64,000 nucleotides of DNA from Paenibacillus timonensis (GCF_022427145.1 NZ_JAKSXN010000001.1:123393-187392), one strand, 5' to 3'. Shown: positions 25,375 through 34,222, numbered from the stretch's first letter. Notes: generated by a model from the letters alone, not told the origin. Numbers and translations are program-made.

Positions 25375-27038
25375 TGGCTTTTCGCTCCGGTCCGATACTC
25401 TTTCGGGGAAATGCCGAATTTTTTGCGGAAGCAAAAACTGAAATAGTTCGGATCGGCAAACCCGACGCGCTCGGCGATTTCAAAAGCTTTCAGGTCCGTT
25501 GTGGCGAGCAGGTCCTGTGCCGCGTCCATTCGTACGCCCATTAAATAGTTGACGAAGGTCGTCTTCGTCTCTTTCTTGAAGATGTTGCTGAAGTATCCGG
25601 TACTGATATGAAGGTGCTGGCATACCTTGGCGATGGAGATGTCATTGTCGCTGTAATTCGCCAAAATGTACTCCTTCGCTTCATCCACCAGTTTGTTATA
25701 GCTGGATTGCCGGTCGGAGGCGATCGAATGCTTCAGCTTCATGCAGATATCCAGGAACCAGGCCTTCGCTTCATCGGCATGCGAGAATTTGACGAATTGA
25801 CCCAGGAATCCGGCTCCCTCGCCGAACAATTTGTCGAGGTCGACGCGGATGTCCTTCGCTACCTTGATCACCGAGGTCAACATCTCCAGCAGATATACCT
25901 GAAAATCCTGATACGACGCCTTGCTGTCGGTCAATGCCGAGAACAGTTCTTCCAGCAGGTTGATCAGTTCCTGGTCGCTGCCGACCTTGAGGCAACGGAC
26001 CAGCTCCTTCTCCTTCAGCTCGTCCATCGATAACGGCACGGTTTGCCGCGACTCCACGTCTTCGATCCAGATCACTTTATTTCCGCCGAGAATCACGCGG
26101 TAATCCAGCGCCTTGACCGCCTCCTCATAGGAGCCGGCGAGCTCGCTGAGCCGTTCCACCTCCGAACCGGCGCCGATGGTCACCGTCAGTTTGAGAAACC
26201 GCTCCACGCTAAAACGGATCTCTTCCAATAACTGCAGCGTTCGGTTAGCCAGCTGCTCCTCCCTGTTAGGTTCCGCTAAGCTGAGTACCACGACCTCGTC
26301 ATGATGGATAAACGCCCGATCCCCCGGATGGAGACGAACGATCTCCTCGGCGATATTAAACACGGCAAACAGCTGCAGCTGAGTATCGTTCGTATTCTTG
26401 AGGGATACGGACGCCAGCCCTTTTCCCGCTTCCCCGCTTTCGGCGGGTTCACGCCGGGCTGCCCCCGCAGAATCGATACGGATGACGGAGACCAGGTACC
26501 GGTCACCGCTTAGGTCCAGATCATAATGCTCGCACTTTTCGCGGATTTCCGCTTCCTGCAGCCGGCGGGATACGAGCGAAGATAAAAACAGGCTCTGCAG
26601 GATCGGCAGATTCTTGCGGTAGTGCTCGGTCAATAACTGCACGTTTTCCTTCGCGGCCATCTCCTCGTCGAGCTGCATTTTGACTTTTCTCAAGATCTCG
26701 GCTAATTCCCCTGCCGAAAACGGTTTCAACACATATTCGTCGATGCCAAGACGGATGGCTTTCTGCGCATATTCAAACTCCTCGTATCCAGTCAATATAA
26801 TGATTTTCGTTGCCGGGTATTGCTCGCGAATCCACTCGGAGAGCTGCAAGCCGTTCATGAACGGCATTTGAATATCCGTCACGACGACGTCCGGCGTATG
26901 CTTCTCCACCAGCTCTGCCGCTTCCTTGCCGTTCTCCGCCGTCTCCATGACGGCATAACCGAGACTTTCCCAATCGATCAGGCTTAGCAAACCTTCCCGT
27001 ACATCCTCTTCGTCATCGGCCAATATCAATTTATACAT
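25371..27038 (-). CDS. response regulator, AraC-type (YesN family)
   Basis: A 555-residue protein. A receiver domain occupies residues 1 to about 120: ADDEEDVREG acidic pocket, the phosphorylated Asp in DVVVTDIQMPFMNG, and a lysine in YVLKPFSAGE. A linker region of about 300 residues is typical of YesN proteins. A C-terminal AraC double helix-turn-helix (CQHLHISTGYFSNIFKKETKTTF and FEIAERVGFADPNYFSFCFRKKFGISPKEYR) binds DNA. The start at 27038 (MYKLILADDEE) is chosen because the receiver domain begins there. The expected target is the mglB promoter. Confidence 0.9.
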   Translation of the reverse strand: MYKLILADDEEDVREGLLSLIDWESLGYAVMETAENGKEAAELVEKHTPDVVVTDIQMPFMNGLQLSEWIREQYPATKIIILTGYEEFEYAQKAIRLGIDEYVLKPFSAGELAEILRKVKMQLDEEMAAKENVQLLTEHYRKNLPILQSLFLSSLVSRRLQEAEIREKCEHYDLDLSGDRYLVSVIRIDSAGAARREPAESGEAGKGLASVSLKNTNDTQLQLFAVFNIAEEIVRLHPGDRAFIHHDEVVVLSLAEPNREEQLANRTLQLLEEIRFSVERFLKLTVTIGAGSEVERLSELAGSYEEAVKALDYRVILGGNKVIWIEDVESRQTVPLSMDELKEKELVRCLKVGSDQELINLLEELFSALTDSKASYQDFQVYLLEMLTSVIKVAKDIRVDLDKLFGEGAGFLGQFVKFSHADEAKAWFLDICMKLKHSIASDRQSSYNKLVDEAKEYILANYSDNDISIAKVCQHLHISTGYFSNIFKKETKTTFVNYLMGVRMDAAQDLLATTDLKAFEIAERVGFADPNYFSFCFRKKFGISPKEYRTGAKSQ

Positions 27039-27311
27039 CGATGGACCATCCTCTTCTATGCCCTGATTTCCCCCCGATTTTAACGTATCGGTCCGCAAAA
27101 GTAAATCGCGGATCACCCGGAGCGGACGGAAGGAACCAAGACCTTAGTCCAGTTTGTTTTCCGCCTTCGGTCCGTTTTGGGATTCCCATAAACCAAGTAC
27201 CATGTTATTATCCAAAGGAACTATCATCAACTCTAAATGGTGGTCGAATTTATGAATAATGAGATGAAAATCTATGTCCTGCTCAGCAATCCGAAGACGT
27301 AGGTTGCCAAA

Positions 27312-27842
27312 ATGATCGGATTATATACCCGAGCGCCTTATAATCACGCTTCCATCGCGTTTGATCCCGAACTGCGGGAGGTCTATAGCTTCGGGCGCAA
27401 ACACCCGTTCATTCCGATCTTCGGCGGCTTCGTCAAGGAGGACATTCACTGCGGAGTATTCGAGAAAGCGACCTGCGCCGTATACAGCTGCAAGGTTAGC
27501 GCGGAGAACTACATGCGCATGAGAAATTTCGTGAAAACCTTCGAGGATAACGGCGAACTATACAATTATAACTTTCTGGGCCTCTTGGGCATTATCCTCA
27601 ACATGGAGCTTGGCGGAGAAAACTCTTACTTCTGTTCCCAATTCGTCAGCCGGGTGTTCCAAGAAGCCGGCGTCAAGCTTCTGGAGAAATCCGCGGGATT
27701 AACGACCCCGTCCGATCTTTGCGGCTGCTCGCATCTCCAGCTCGAGTTCCGCGGGCGCCTCGAAACGTACCGCGAGCTGTACTGCTATTCGCGCCGTACG
27801 GCATTGGCGTATGAGCAGAGCCGGTATTATGCGGCGAATTAA
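27312..27842 (+). CDS. YiiX/NlpC-P60-like putative cysteine peptidase, 5' end interrupted
   Basis: A 176-residue frame from ATG 27312. It has the catalytic-type pair of permuted NlpC/P60 proteins: histidine in NHASIAFD and cysteine in SYFCSQFVSRVF. Reading the same frame upstream, ATG 27252 opens with MNNEMKIYVLLSNPKT and then meets TAG at 27300-27302 before continuing VAKMIGLYTR. Family members usually begin with just such an MKIYVLL-type strand, so the gene seems to have acquired an amber codon near its 5' end. ATG 27312 has no good ribosome-binding site. Either a truncated protein is made or the gene is a recent pseudogene. Confidence 0.6.
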   Translation: MIGLYTRAPYNHASIAFDPELREVYSFGRKHPFIPIFGGFVKEDIHCGVFEKATCAVYSCKVSAENYMRMRNFVKTFEDNGELYNYNFLGLLGIILNMELGGENSYFCSQFVSRVFQEAGVKLLEKSAGLTTPSDLCGCSHLQLEFRGRLETYRELYCYSRRTALAYEQSRYYAAN

Positions 27843-28088
27843 GCTCGAGGGATAGGAGAGCCAAACCGATCGCGTATAAATAGCGCTATTTTTTCACCTT
27901 ATTCGGTGGAAATAGCGCTATTTTTGATCAATAGAGTGAGTAAATCACCTTATTTGCATCTATAAAGCCTGGATAGGCTGTTTTCATATGAGATAAGACG
28001 AAAAAATCACCCTATTTTGCCGTTTCTCGAAATTCTCGGGCAAATAAGGTGATTTTGTGGCGTTAATTGTAACAGGATAGGCATAGAC
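27843..28088. repeat. intergenic repeat patch of palindromes and AAATCACCTTATTTGC units
   Basis: The perfect palindrome AAATAGCGCTATTT occurs at 27878-27891 and 27910-27923. The unit AAATCACCTTATTTGC occurs at 27942-27957, as a variant at 28003-28020 (CACCCTATTTTGC), and inverted at 28040-28056. A shorter TCACCTTATT lies at 27894-27903. The inverted pairs can fold into nested hairpins. No coding potential is apparent. Confidence 0.7.
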
Positions 28089-28096
28089 CTATCCTG
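28073..28096 (-). terminator. hairpin overlapping the stop codon of the EmrE-family gene
   Basis: CAGGATAGG (28073-28081) and CCTATCCTG (28088-28096) form a stem that includes the gene's stop codon. Only a weak T stretch follows on the minus strand, so termination may be partial. Confidence 0.4.
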
Positions 28097-29060
28097 CAAA
28101 TGGCGCTCCCTCGCGAAGGGGGGGCTTCTTCCGAGATAACAGGCTATGCAGGACCATCCCCCCGATGACCAACCCCATGCCGATTATGGACACAGTCGAA
28201 GGCCTCGGAACGGGCAATAACAGCAACTCGCCGGCCGTCGCAAAAACGACTTCCCCGGCTTGCGTCGCTTCGACGGCCGCCAGGCGATGCGGGGAACCTT
28301 TGGCCATATCCGTGGCGGCAAAAAACAACACCGTTGCGATCAGGCCGGAACACACGGCAACCGCGAGGGCTTGGCCGGCCTGGTCCGCGCTAGGCGGTCC
28401 GCTGCGCCAAAATGCGGCAGCCGCAAGCAGCAGCCATAACGGCAGGGTAGCCAGCGCCATCCCGAGCACTCGCTGGTACGCGTCCAGCCTTCCTTCGCAA
28501 ATCTCCATCATTTTGCGGTTGCCCAGCGGATACGCGAAGGCGGCCACGATGACCGGCACGGCCCCCAGCAGAAGATCTCGAACCGAGAGGGTACGAGCCT
28601 GGCTAAACTGCATGATGAAGACGCCTAGCAGAATGATAACGGACAACCCCAATCCTTTCCATTGAATCCGTTCCCGGACCTTGACCGGGCCTGCCGGCGT
28701 GAAGCGGACATTGGAAAAGGCCGGCGCCACCAATAGGCCGGCCACGATCGTAGTTTGCCACGTGCCGGCAATCAGCCAGCCAGGCTCATATTCGGCAGCA
28801 AAGCAAACGGGAACGTACATCACCCCGAAACCGACGAAGCTCCAACCCGCCCAAGCCCAAGGCCGCTTGCGCATCTCCGCCCAAAGCGGCGTCCACTTCC
28901 TCCGCATCGTAACGGCGGCAAGCAGCAGCGGAATCATAAACAAGAAACGCAGCGAAGCCGTATACAACCAGTCACCCCCCGACCATTTCATCGTCTGGTT
29001 CAACACAAACGTTGACGAGAAGAACAAAGAGGCTAGCAGACCATACATCATCGGCCGCAT
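28089..29060 (-). CDS. DMT-superfamily multidrug efflux-type transporter
   Basis: A 323-residue membrane protein with about ten hydrophobic segments in two similar halves. The opening MRPMMYGLLASLFFSSTFVLNQTMKW is typical of the EmrE/PF13536 branch of the drug/metabolite transporter superfamily. It starts three bases after the livF stop with no terminator, so it is the last gene of the liv operon. This context would fit export of an amino acid or analogue rather than a drug (inference), though no substrate can be read from the sequence. Confidence 0.75.
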   Translation of the reverse strand: MRPMMYGLLASLFFSSTFVLNQTMKWSGGDWLYTASLRFLFMIPLLLAAVTMRRKWTPLWAEMRKRPWAWAGWSFVGFGVMYVPVCFAAEYEPGWLIAGTWQTTIVAGLLVAPAFSNVRFTPAGPVKVRERIQWKGLGLSVIILLGVFIMQFSQARTLSVRDLLLGAVPVIVAAFAYPLGNRKMMEICEGRLDAYQRVLGMALATLPLWLLLAAAAFWRSGPPSADQAGQALAVAVCSGLIATVLFFAATDMAKGSPHRLAAVEATQAGEVVFATAGELLLLPVPRPSTVSIIGMGLVIGGMVLHSLLSRKKPPLREGAPFAG

Positions 29061-29063
29061 CGG

Positions 29064-29768
29064 TTAAGCCAAATAAGCTTCCTTGACTTGCTCGTTGGCG
29101 AGCAGCAAATCGGCCTCGTCCTCCATCAAAATTTCCCCGGTTTGCATCACATAGCCGCGGTGGGCGATCTGCAAAGCCTGAAAAGCGTTTTGCTCGACGA
29201 GCAGCACGGTCATCCCTTCGCGGTTCAACTGTTGGATGATGTCAAAAATCTGCTCGACGATAATCGGAGCGAGCCCCATCGATGGCTCATCCAGCAATAG
29301 GATTTTCGGCTGCATCATCATCGCCCGGCCGATGGCCAGCATTTGCTGCTCCCCGCCGCTCATCGTCCCGCCCGTTTGCGCCAGCCGTTCCCGGAGCCGC
29401 GGGAAATGATCGAACACCCTCTCCATCCGCTGCTTGATCGTCTTTTTGTCCCTTACGGAAAAAGCGCCCATCTCCAGGTTTTCCTTCACCGTCAACCGCG
29501 GGAAAATGCGCCGTCCTTCCGGCACATGCGCGATCCCTTCCAACGCCGCGCGGTGCGGCGGCAAGCTCGACATTTCGGTCCCGTTAAAACGGATGGTGCC
29601 GGTCATGTTCACCTGGCCGCAAATCGCCTTGAGCGTGGTGGACTTTCCGGCCCCATTGGAGCCGATCAGCGAAACGATCTCCCCCTCCTCCACGGTTAAG
29701 GTGACGCCTTTCAACGCTTCGATCGCCCCATAATACGCGTGTACCCCACTCAGCTCCAGCAGGCTCAT
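29064..29768 (-). CDS. livF: branched-chain amino acid ABC transporter ATPase LivF
   Basis: A 234-residue ATPase with Walker A GSNGAGKST, signature MSGGEQQMLAIGRAMM and Walker B LLLDEPSMGLAPI. The GLAPI continuation and the 234-residue length are diagnostic of LivF. It forms a heterodimer with LivG and powers uptake of leucine, isoleucine and valine. Its start overlaps the livG stop by four bases. Confidence 0.93.
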   Translation of the reverse strand: MSLLELSGVHAYYGAIEALKGVTLTVEEGEIVSLIGSNGAGKSTTLKAICGQVNMTGTIRFNGTEMSSLPPHRAALEGIAHVPEGRRIFPRLTVKENLEMGAFSVRDKKTIKQRMERVFDHFPRLRERLAQTGGTMSGGEQQMLAIGRAMMMQPKILLLDEPSMGLAPIIVEQIFDIIQQLNREGMTVLLVEQNAFQALQIAHRGYVMQTGEILMEDEADLLLANEQVKEAYLA

Positions 29769-30565
29769 GAGATCACCTCGAGTCGGACGGTTTCGTGTTG
29801 GGCCGCGCTTTTGCCCAGGTAAGCCTCAATCACTTTAGGGTGGGAACGTATATCCTCCGGCCCGCCTTCGGCGATTTTCGTACCGTAATCCAATACAAGG
29901 ATATGGTCGGATAACTCCATGACCAGCTTCATGTCATGCTCGATGAGGATAATCGTCATCCCCGTCTCCTTCTGAATCCGCCGGATCAGCCCGATCAGCT
30001 CGGCCGTCTCGCGCGGATTCATCCCGGCTGCCGGTTCGTCCAGGAGCAGCACCTTCGGCTTTGCCGCGAGCGCCCGGGCGATCTCGAGCCGCCGCTGAGC
30101 GCCGTACGGCAGATTGGCCGCTTGTTCATTCAACAAGTCTTGCAAACCGACGAACTCGAGTAAACGGTAAGCATCCTGCTGCACCAACTCTTCCTCATGC
30201 CGGGCGGTCGGTAGGGAAAGAAGCGTGCCGAGGATCCCCGCCTTCAAATGGATGTGCATACCGACCATGACATTTTCCAGCACGGTCATACTGCCGAACA
30301 GACGAATGTTCTGAAACGTCCGAGCTATCCCCAGGCTCACGATCTGATGGGGCTTGACGCCAACGATAGACACCCCGTCCAGTTCAATTGTGCCTTCATC
30401 GGGGGTATAAATACCGGTGATCATGTTAAAGAAGGTCGTTTTCCCCGCCCCATTGGGACCGATCACGGCGGAAATCTTGCCGCAGGGGAACGAAAAGTCG
30501 ACGCCTCCAACCGCCGTCAATCCCCCGAAGCGTTTGACCAGCTTGCCGACTTTCAGAATCGTCAT
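29765..30565 (-). CDS. livG: branched-chain amino acid ABC transporter ATPase LivG
   Basis: A 266-residue ATPase with Walker A GPNGAGKTTFFNMITG, LARTFQNIRLF (Q-loop and LivG-specific region), PYGAQRRLEIARALA and LLLDEPAAGMNPRE. The AAGMNP motif distinguishes LivG from LivF. It pairs with LivF at the inner face of LivHM. Overlaps of four bases link it to both livM and livF, showing tight translational coupling. Confidence 0.93.
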   Translation of the reverse strand: MTILKVGKLVKRFGGLTAVGGVDFSFPCGKISAVIGPNGAGKTTFFNMITGIYTPDEGTIELDGVSIVGVKPHQIVSLGIARTFQNIRLFGSMTVLENVMVGMHIHLKAGILGTLLSLPTARHEEELVQQDAYRLLEFVGLQDLLNEQAANLPYGAQRRLEIARALAAKPKVLLLDEPAAGMNPRETAELIGLIRRIQKETGMTIILIEHDMKLVMELSDHILVLDYGTKIAEGGPEDIRSHPKVIEAYLGKSAAQHETVRLEVIS

Positions 30566-31857
30566 GGACCTACACCTCCGCTTTGTTGGTTCGCCGGCGG
30601 CACAACGGATAACGTTTTGCCGGAACGCTGCGCCTTAAGCCGCTCGACATCCACTTTCTTGTTCTTGGCGGTAATCAGCCCGTTGGGCCTAAAGATGGCG
30701 ACGAGCACCAGGATCGCGCCGAAGATGAGCCGCTGCATCTTGGACGGCGAAATCGAGTTGGGGAGATGAATGACCCCTTGCAGCGTCAACTGGTTTAACC
30801 AGTTAGTGAGCTCCGTAAGCACCTGCAGGTTCAGGATCGTCACCAAAGCCGCGCCGAGAATGACGCCGGGCACGCTGCCCATCCCGCCCAGCAGCACCAT
30901 GACCAGAATCGTGATCGATTCGAGCAGCGTAAAGCTGGTCGGATCGATGAACGTTTGTTTCGCCGCAAATACCACCCCCATCATGCCGGAAAAAGATGCG
31001 CCGATCGCAAAAGCAGTCAATTTGGTGCGAATGAGCGGAATGCCCATCGATTGCGCGGCGATCTCGTTCTCCCGAATCGCCTTCCAGGCCCGCCCAAGCC
31101 GGGAATGCTCCAACCGTTTCACGCTGAAAATAACGATTGCCAAGATAAAAAGGACGATAAAGTAAAACTGGTTGGGAAACGTGAAGGAGAGGCCAAACAA
31201 ACTCGGCGGTTGAATCGAAGACAGCCCCATCGCCCCGTTCGTGATGTTCACCGGTTTATCCAGATTGTTAAAGATAATCCGGATGATTTCCCCGAACCCC
31301 AGCGTGACGATCGCCAGATAGTCGCCCTTGACCCGAAGTACCGGCAACCCGAGCAAGAGCCCAAACAACGCAGCCATAAAGCCGCCAAGCACGATAAATA
31401 TCCAGAACGCACCTCCGGGCAGCGGAAACAGCTGGCCAGAGATGAACTCGTTTGCCTGCGGAGTAGCAAATATCGCGTACGTATAAGCCCCAACTGCGAA
31501 GAAAGCCACAAATCCAAGATCGAGCAGTCCGGCGAATCCGACCACGATGTTAAGCCCTAACGCCATGGCGATGTAAATGCCGCACTGCGTGGCCACCTCC
31601 ATATACGACTGATGGGCCGGGCCGCCGGAAGTAGCAAACGGGATGACGGCCAGCAGAAGTACCGCGCCGATCCCCCATTTGATCGAGGTTCGGAAGGTCG
31701 TCAAATACAGCAGCAGCAAGGAGCCGAGCAGGAGCAGAAAAGCAACTACCGATTTGTCCGAAAAATACACGCTGGCCGACGTGACCAGGACAAACAGCGT
31801 TAACAACAAGGCTTGGGCGGGTTGGCTCCGCCCTAACCTGAGCTTCAGTTGATTCAT
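30562..31857 (-). CDS. livM: branched-chain amino acid ABC transporter permease LivM
   Basis: A 431-residue membrane protein with about ten helices. GLNIVVGFAGLLDLGFVAFFAVGAY and the permease/ATPase coupling segment RAWKAIRENEIAAQSMGIP are classic LivM features. The C-terminal tail (residues 400-431) is basic and then proline-rich. It forms the transmembrane channel with LivH. It starts 10 bases after livH. Confidence 0.93.
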   Translation of the reverse strand: MNQLKLRLGRSQPAQALLLTLFVLVTSASVYFSDKSVVAFLLLLGSLLLLYLTTFRTSIKWGIGAVLLLAVIPFATSGGPAHQSYMEVATQCGIYIAMALGLNIVVGFAGLLDLGFVAFFAVGAYTYAIFATPQANEFISGQLFPLPGGAFWIFIVLGGFMAALFGLLLGLPVLRVKGDYLAIVTLGFGEIIRIIFNNLDKPVNITNGAMGLSSIQPPSLFGLSFTFPNQFYFIVLFILAIVIFSVKRLEHSRLGRAWKAIRENEIAAQSMGIPLIRTKLTAFAIGASFSGMMGVVFAAKQTFIDPTSFTLLESITILVMVLLGGMGSVPGVILGAALVTILNLQVLTELTNWLNQLTLQGVIHLPNSISPSKMQRLIFGAILVLVAIFRPNGLITAKNKKVDVERLKAQRSGKTLSVVPPANQQSGGVGP

Positions 31858-31867
31858 GGGAGACCAC

Positions 31868-32851
31868 CTACACTTTCTCTTTCACGGCTTTGCCGAATAA
31901 CCCCTCCGGCTTGAAAATCAGCACCGCGATCAGGATCAGAAAAGCGACGACGTCTTTATACTCCCCGCCGAGTGCGCCGCCCGTCATGACCGACAGGTTG
32001 GCGGACGAGAACATTTCCAATAGGCCGATGAACAACCCGCCGAACATGGCGCCCCGGATATTGCCGATGCCGCCTAGGACAGCCGCGGTGAAAGCTTTCA
32101 TCCCTAAGATAAACCCGATGTACGGATCGATGGTTCCATACTGCTGGGCGAACAGGACGCCGGTCCCGCCGCCCAGCGCCGATCCGATAAAGAAAGTCAG
32201 CGCGATCACTTTATTCACGTTAATCGACATCAGCGACGCCGTATCCCGGTCCTGGGCTACGGCCCGCATGGCGGTTCCCCATTTGGTGCGGTTCACGAAA
32301 AAATCGAGACCCACCATGAGAACGACAGCCACCGCCACAACGATGATCGTATTTGTCTTCAGAAACGCGTCGTCAAACCCGCTCCATAAGGAAGAAGCGC
32401 CTAGCTTCAGGTTATCGCCGTACAGCGAAATGCCGGTCACGATAAAATTCCCGGTACGGATATCCGCGATAAATCGGACGATATCCTGCAGCAGGAAAGA
32501 GACCCCGATCGCCGAAATCAGCGAGATGAGCTTCGGCGCCCGGCGGAGCGGCCGATAGGCCACCCGCTCGATTCCGATCCCCAACATCCCGGTCGACAGC
32601 ATCGCCGTCGCCAGGATGAGGAAGTAGGCGAGTCCGGCAGGCAGTCCCGTCAACCAACCTGCCGAGTTCATCGTCAGCAAGGCTGCGGTGCCTACGAACG
32701 CGCCGGTCATAAAGATTTCGCCGTGCGCAAAATTAATGAATTCGAGAATGCCGTAAACCATCGTATAACCGATGGCCACCACCGCGTAGACGGCGCCCAA
32801 AGTGAATCCGTCCACCAATACCTGAGGGAGTGTTTGCAGGATCATATCCAT
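31868..32851 (-). CDS. livH: branched-chain amino acid ABC transporter permease LivH
   Basis: A 327-residue membrane protein with about eight helices. The N-terminal GFTLGAVYAVVAIGYTMVYGILEFINFAHGEIFM is the LivH hallmark, and RAVAQDRDTASLMSINVNKV is the ATPase-coupling loop. It partners LivM. It follows livK by 38 bases and belongs to the same transcript. Confidence 0.94.
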   Translation of the reverse strand: MDMILQTLPQVLVDGFTLGAVYAVVAIGYTMVYGILEFINFAHGEIFMTGAFVGTAALLTMNSAGWLTGLPAGLAYFLILATAMLSTGMLGIGIERVAYRPLRRAPKLISLISAIGVSFLLQDIVRFIADIRTGNFIVTGISLYGDNLKLGASSLWSGFDDAFLKTNTIIVVAVAVVLMVGLDFFVNRTKWGTAMRAVAQDRDTASLMSINVNKVIALTFFIGSALGGGTGVLFAQQYGTIDPYIGFILGMKAFTAAVLGGIGNIRGAMFGGLFIGLLEMFSSANLSVMTGGALGGEYKDVVAFLILIAVLIFKPEGLFGKAVKEKV

Positions 32852-32889
32852 AAGTCCTAACCCCTTCTGCGTTATTGCCGAAAATCCGA

Positions 32890-34104
32890 TTACTTCGGCT
32901 GTTCGATTTCCGATACCATCGTGCCAGGGTAGGTTGGCGAGTCGAATTTATAGATGAAGACCTTGGCAAATTCATTATCGCCTTTGTCGTCAAAGCTGAC
33001 TTTCGTAGCGATTCCTTCGAAGTCCGTCGTGGCTCGAACCGCATCACGGACCTGCTCGCGAGTCGGCAGCTTGCCGCTATTGTCCTCGATTGCTTTCTTC
33101 ACCGCATTCAATATCACGTTCATGGAATCATAGGCATATGCCGAATAGTTCTCGACGGATTTGCCGAACTTCGCTTTATATTTGTCCGCCCATTCCTTGT
33201 TGGACTTCGTTACGTCGGTAGACACGGAGCTGTAAGCCACTTCCGTCAGCTTGTCGCCGGCAATGTCCACCATGCCCGAGGAATCCAGCGCATCACCACC
33301 CATAATGGGCACGGTGATCCCCTTCTCCCGGGCCTGTTTGACGATCAATCCAGCCTCCGCATACATCCCGCCGAAGAAAATAAAATCCGGCTTTTTGCTG
33401 AGCACCTGGTTCAGTACGCCGTTAAAGTCCTTTTCTCCAACTGTAATGCCCTCGTACCCGGCGATGGTCGCGCCCAGCTCTTCGGCCGCGCTGCGGAAAG
33501 CGTCGGCCAACCCTTGCCCATAAGCCGTTTTATCCTGGATGACGAAAATATTTTTGGCTCCCACCGTTTTCACGGCATATTCGGCGCCCGCCGGTCCCTG
33601 AAAGTCGTCTCGGGCGACAATCCGGTTGGCCGCTTTCAGCTTCCGGTCGGTGAAGTCGGTTGCCGTACTGGCCGGGGAGACCATCGGAATCCCGTATTTC
33701 TCGTACACCACCGAGCTCGGAATCGATACCCCGGAGTTCAGATGCCCCAGTACCGCCAATACCGCTTGGTCGGCACCGATCAATTCGGAGTTGGCGACGC
33801 CTTTCTTTGAGTCCCCTTGGTCGTCGTAAGGCACGAACTGCAGGTCGAATCCCAGTTCCTTGAATTCCGCTTGGCGCTCCTCTAACGCCATCTGCCCCCC
33901 GAGCTTGATCGATTCCCCCTGGATGGCCGATCCTCCGGATAACGGGGATTGCGAAGCGATCTTGATGACCGTGAGTTCGCCTCCGGCAGCGGCAGCATTG
34001 CCATCCGCTGGTTTCGTCTTGTCGCCGGACGAATTACACGCCGAGAGCAAACCGATCATGAGACAAGTACATGCAAGCCATGCGAACCATTTTTTCCCCT
34101 TCAT
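32890..34104 (-). CDS. livK: branched-chain amino acid-binding lipoprotein LivK
   Basis: A 404-residue type 1 solute-binding protein with a lipoprotein signal (lipobox LLSAC, C at about residue 23). The binding fold runs over the remainder, with VLGHLNSGVSIPSSVVYEKYGIPMVSPAS and FFGGMYAEAG typical of LivJ/LivK. The ATG at 34104 has AGGAGG six bases upstream; an in-frame ATG two codons earlier directly abuts the AGGAGG and is less likely. Upstream lie two GlnR/TnrA-like boxes. The substrate range may be wider than leucine, isoleucine and valine. Confidence 0.93.
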   Translation of the reverse strand: MKGKKWFAWLACTCLMIGLLSACNSSGDKTKPADGNAAAAGGELTVIKIASQSPLSGGSAIQGESIKLGGQMALEERQAEFKELGFDLQFVPYDDQGDSKKGVANSELIGADQAVLAVLGHLNSGVSIPSSVVYEKYGIPMVSPASTATDFTDRKLKAANRIVARDDFQGPAGAEYAVKTVGAKNIFVIQDKTAYGQGLADAFRSAAEELGATIAGYEGITVGEKDFNGVLNQVLSKKPDFIFFGGMYAEAGLIVKQAREKGITVPIMGGDALDSSGMVDIAGDKLTEVAYSSVSTDVTKSNKEWADKYKAKFGKSVENYSAYAYDSMNVILNAVKKAIEDNSGKLPTREQVRDAVRATTDFEGIATKVSFDDKGDNEFAKVFIYKFDSPTYPGTMVSEIEQPK

Positions 34105-34163
34105 ACACATCCTCCTAATATAGGTCTTTTCCCTAGGGCGTCCCCCGCTCGGCGTTATGTGTA

Positions 34164-34222
34164 CGTCATCTTTACTAACACTAAACGATTCTCAACCCTA
34201 CACGTGTTAGTATTCGTGACAT
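34164..34222 (-). promoter_or_regulatory. paired GlnR/TnrA-like boxes upstream of livK
   Basis: TGTTAGTATTCGTGACAT (34205-34222) matches TGTNA-N7-TNACAT exactly. A second box, CGTCA-TCTTTAC-TAACA (34164-34180), has one mismatch. They lie about 100-118 and 60-76 bases upstream of the livK start. A weak promoter, TTGAGA with AAAGAT, overlaps the box nearer the gene. The same two-box pattern (one perfect, one with C for the first T) is found before nifB, so shared nitrogen control is likely. Confidence 0.6.
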
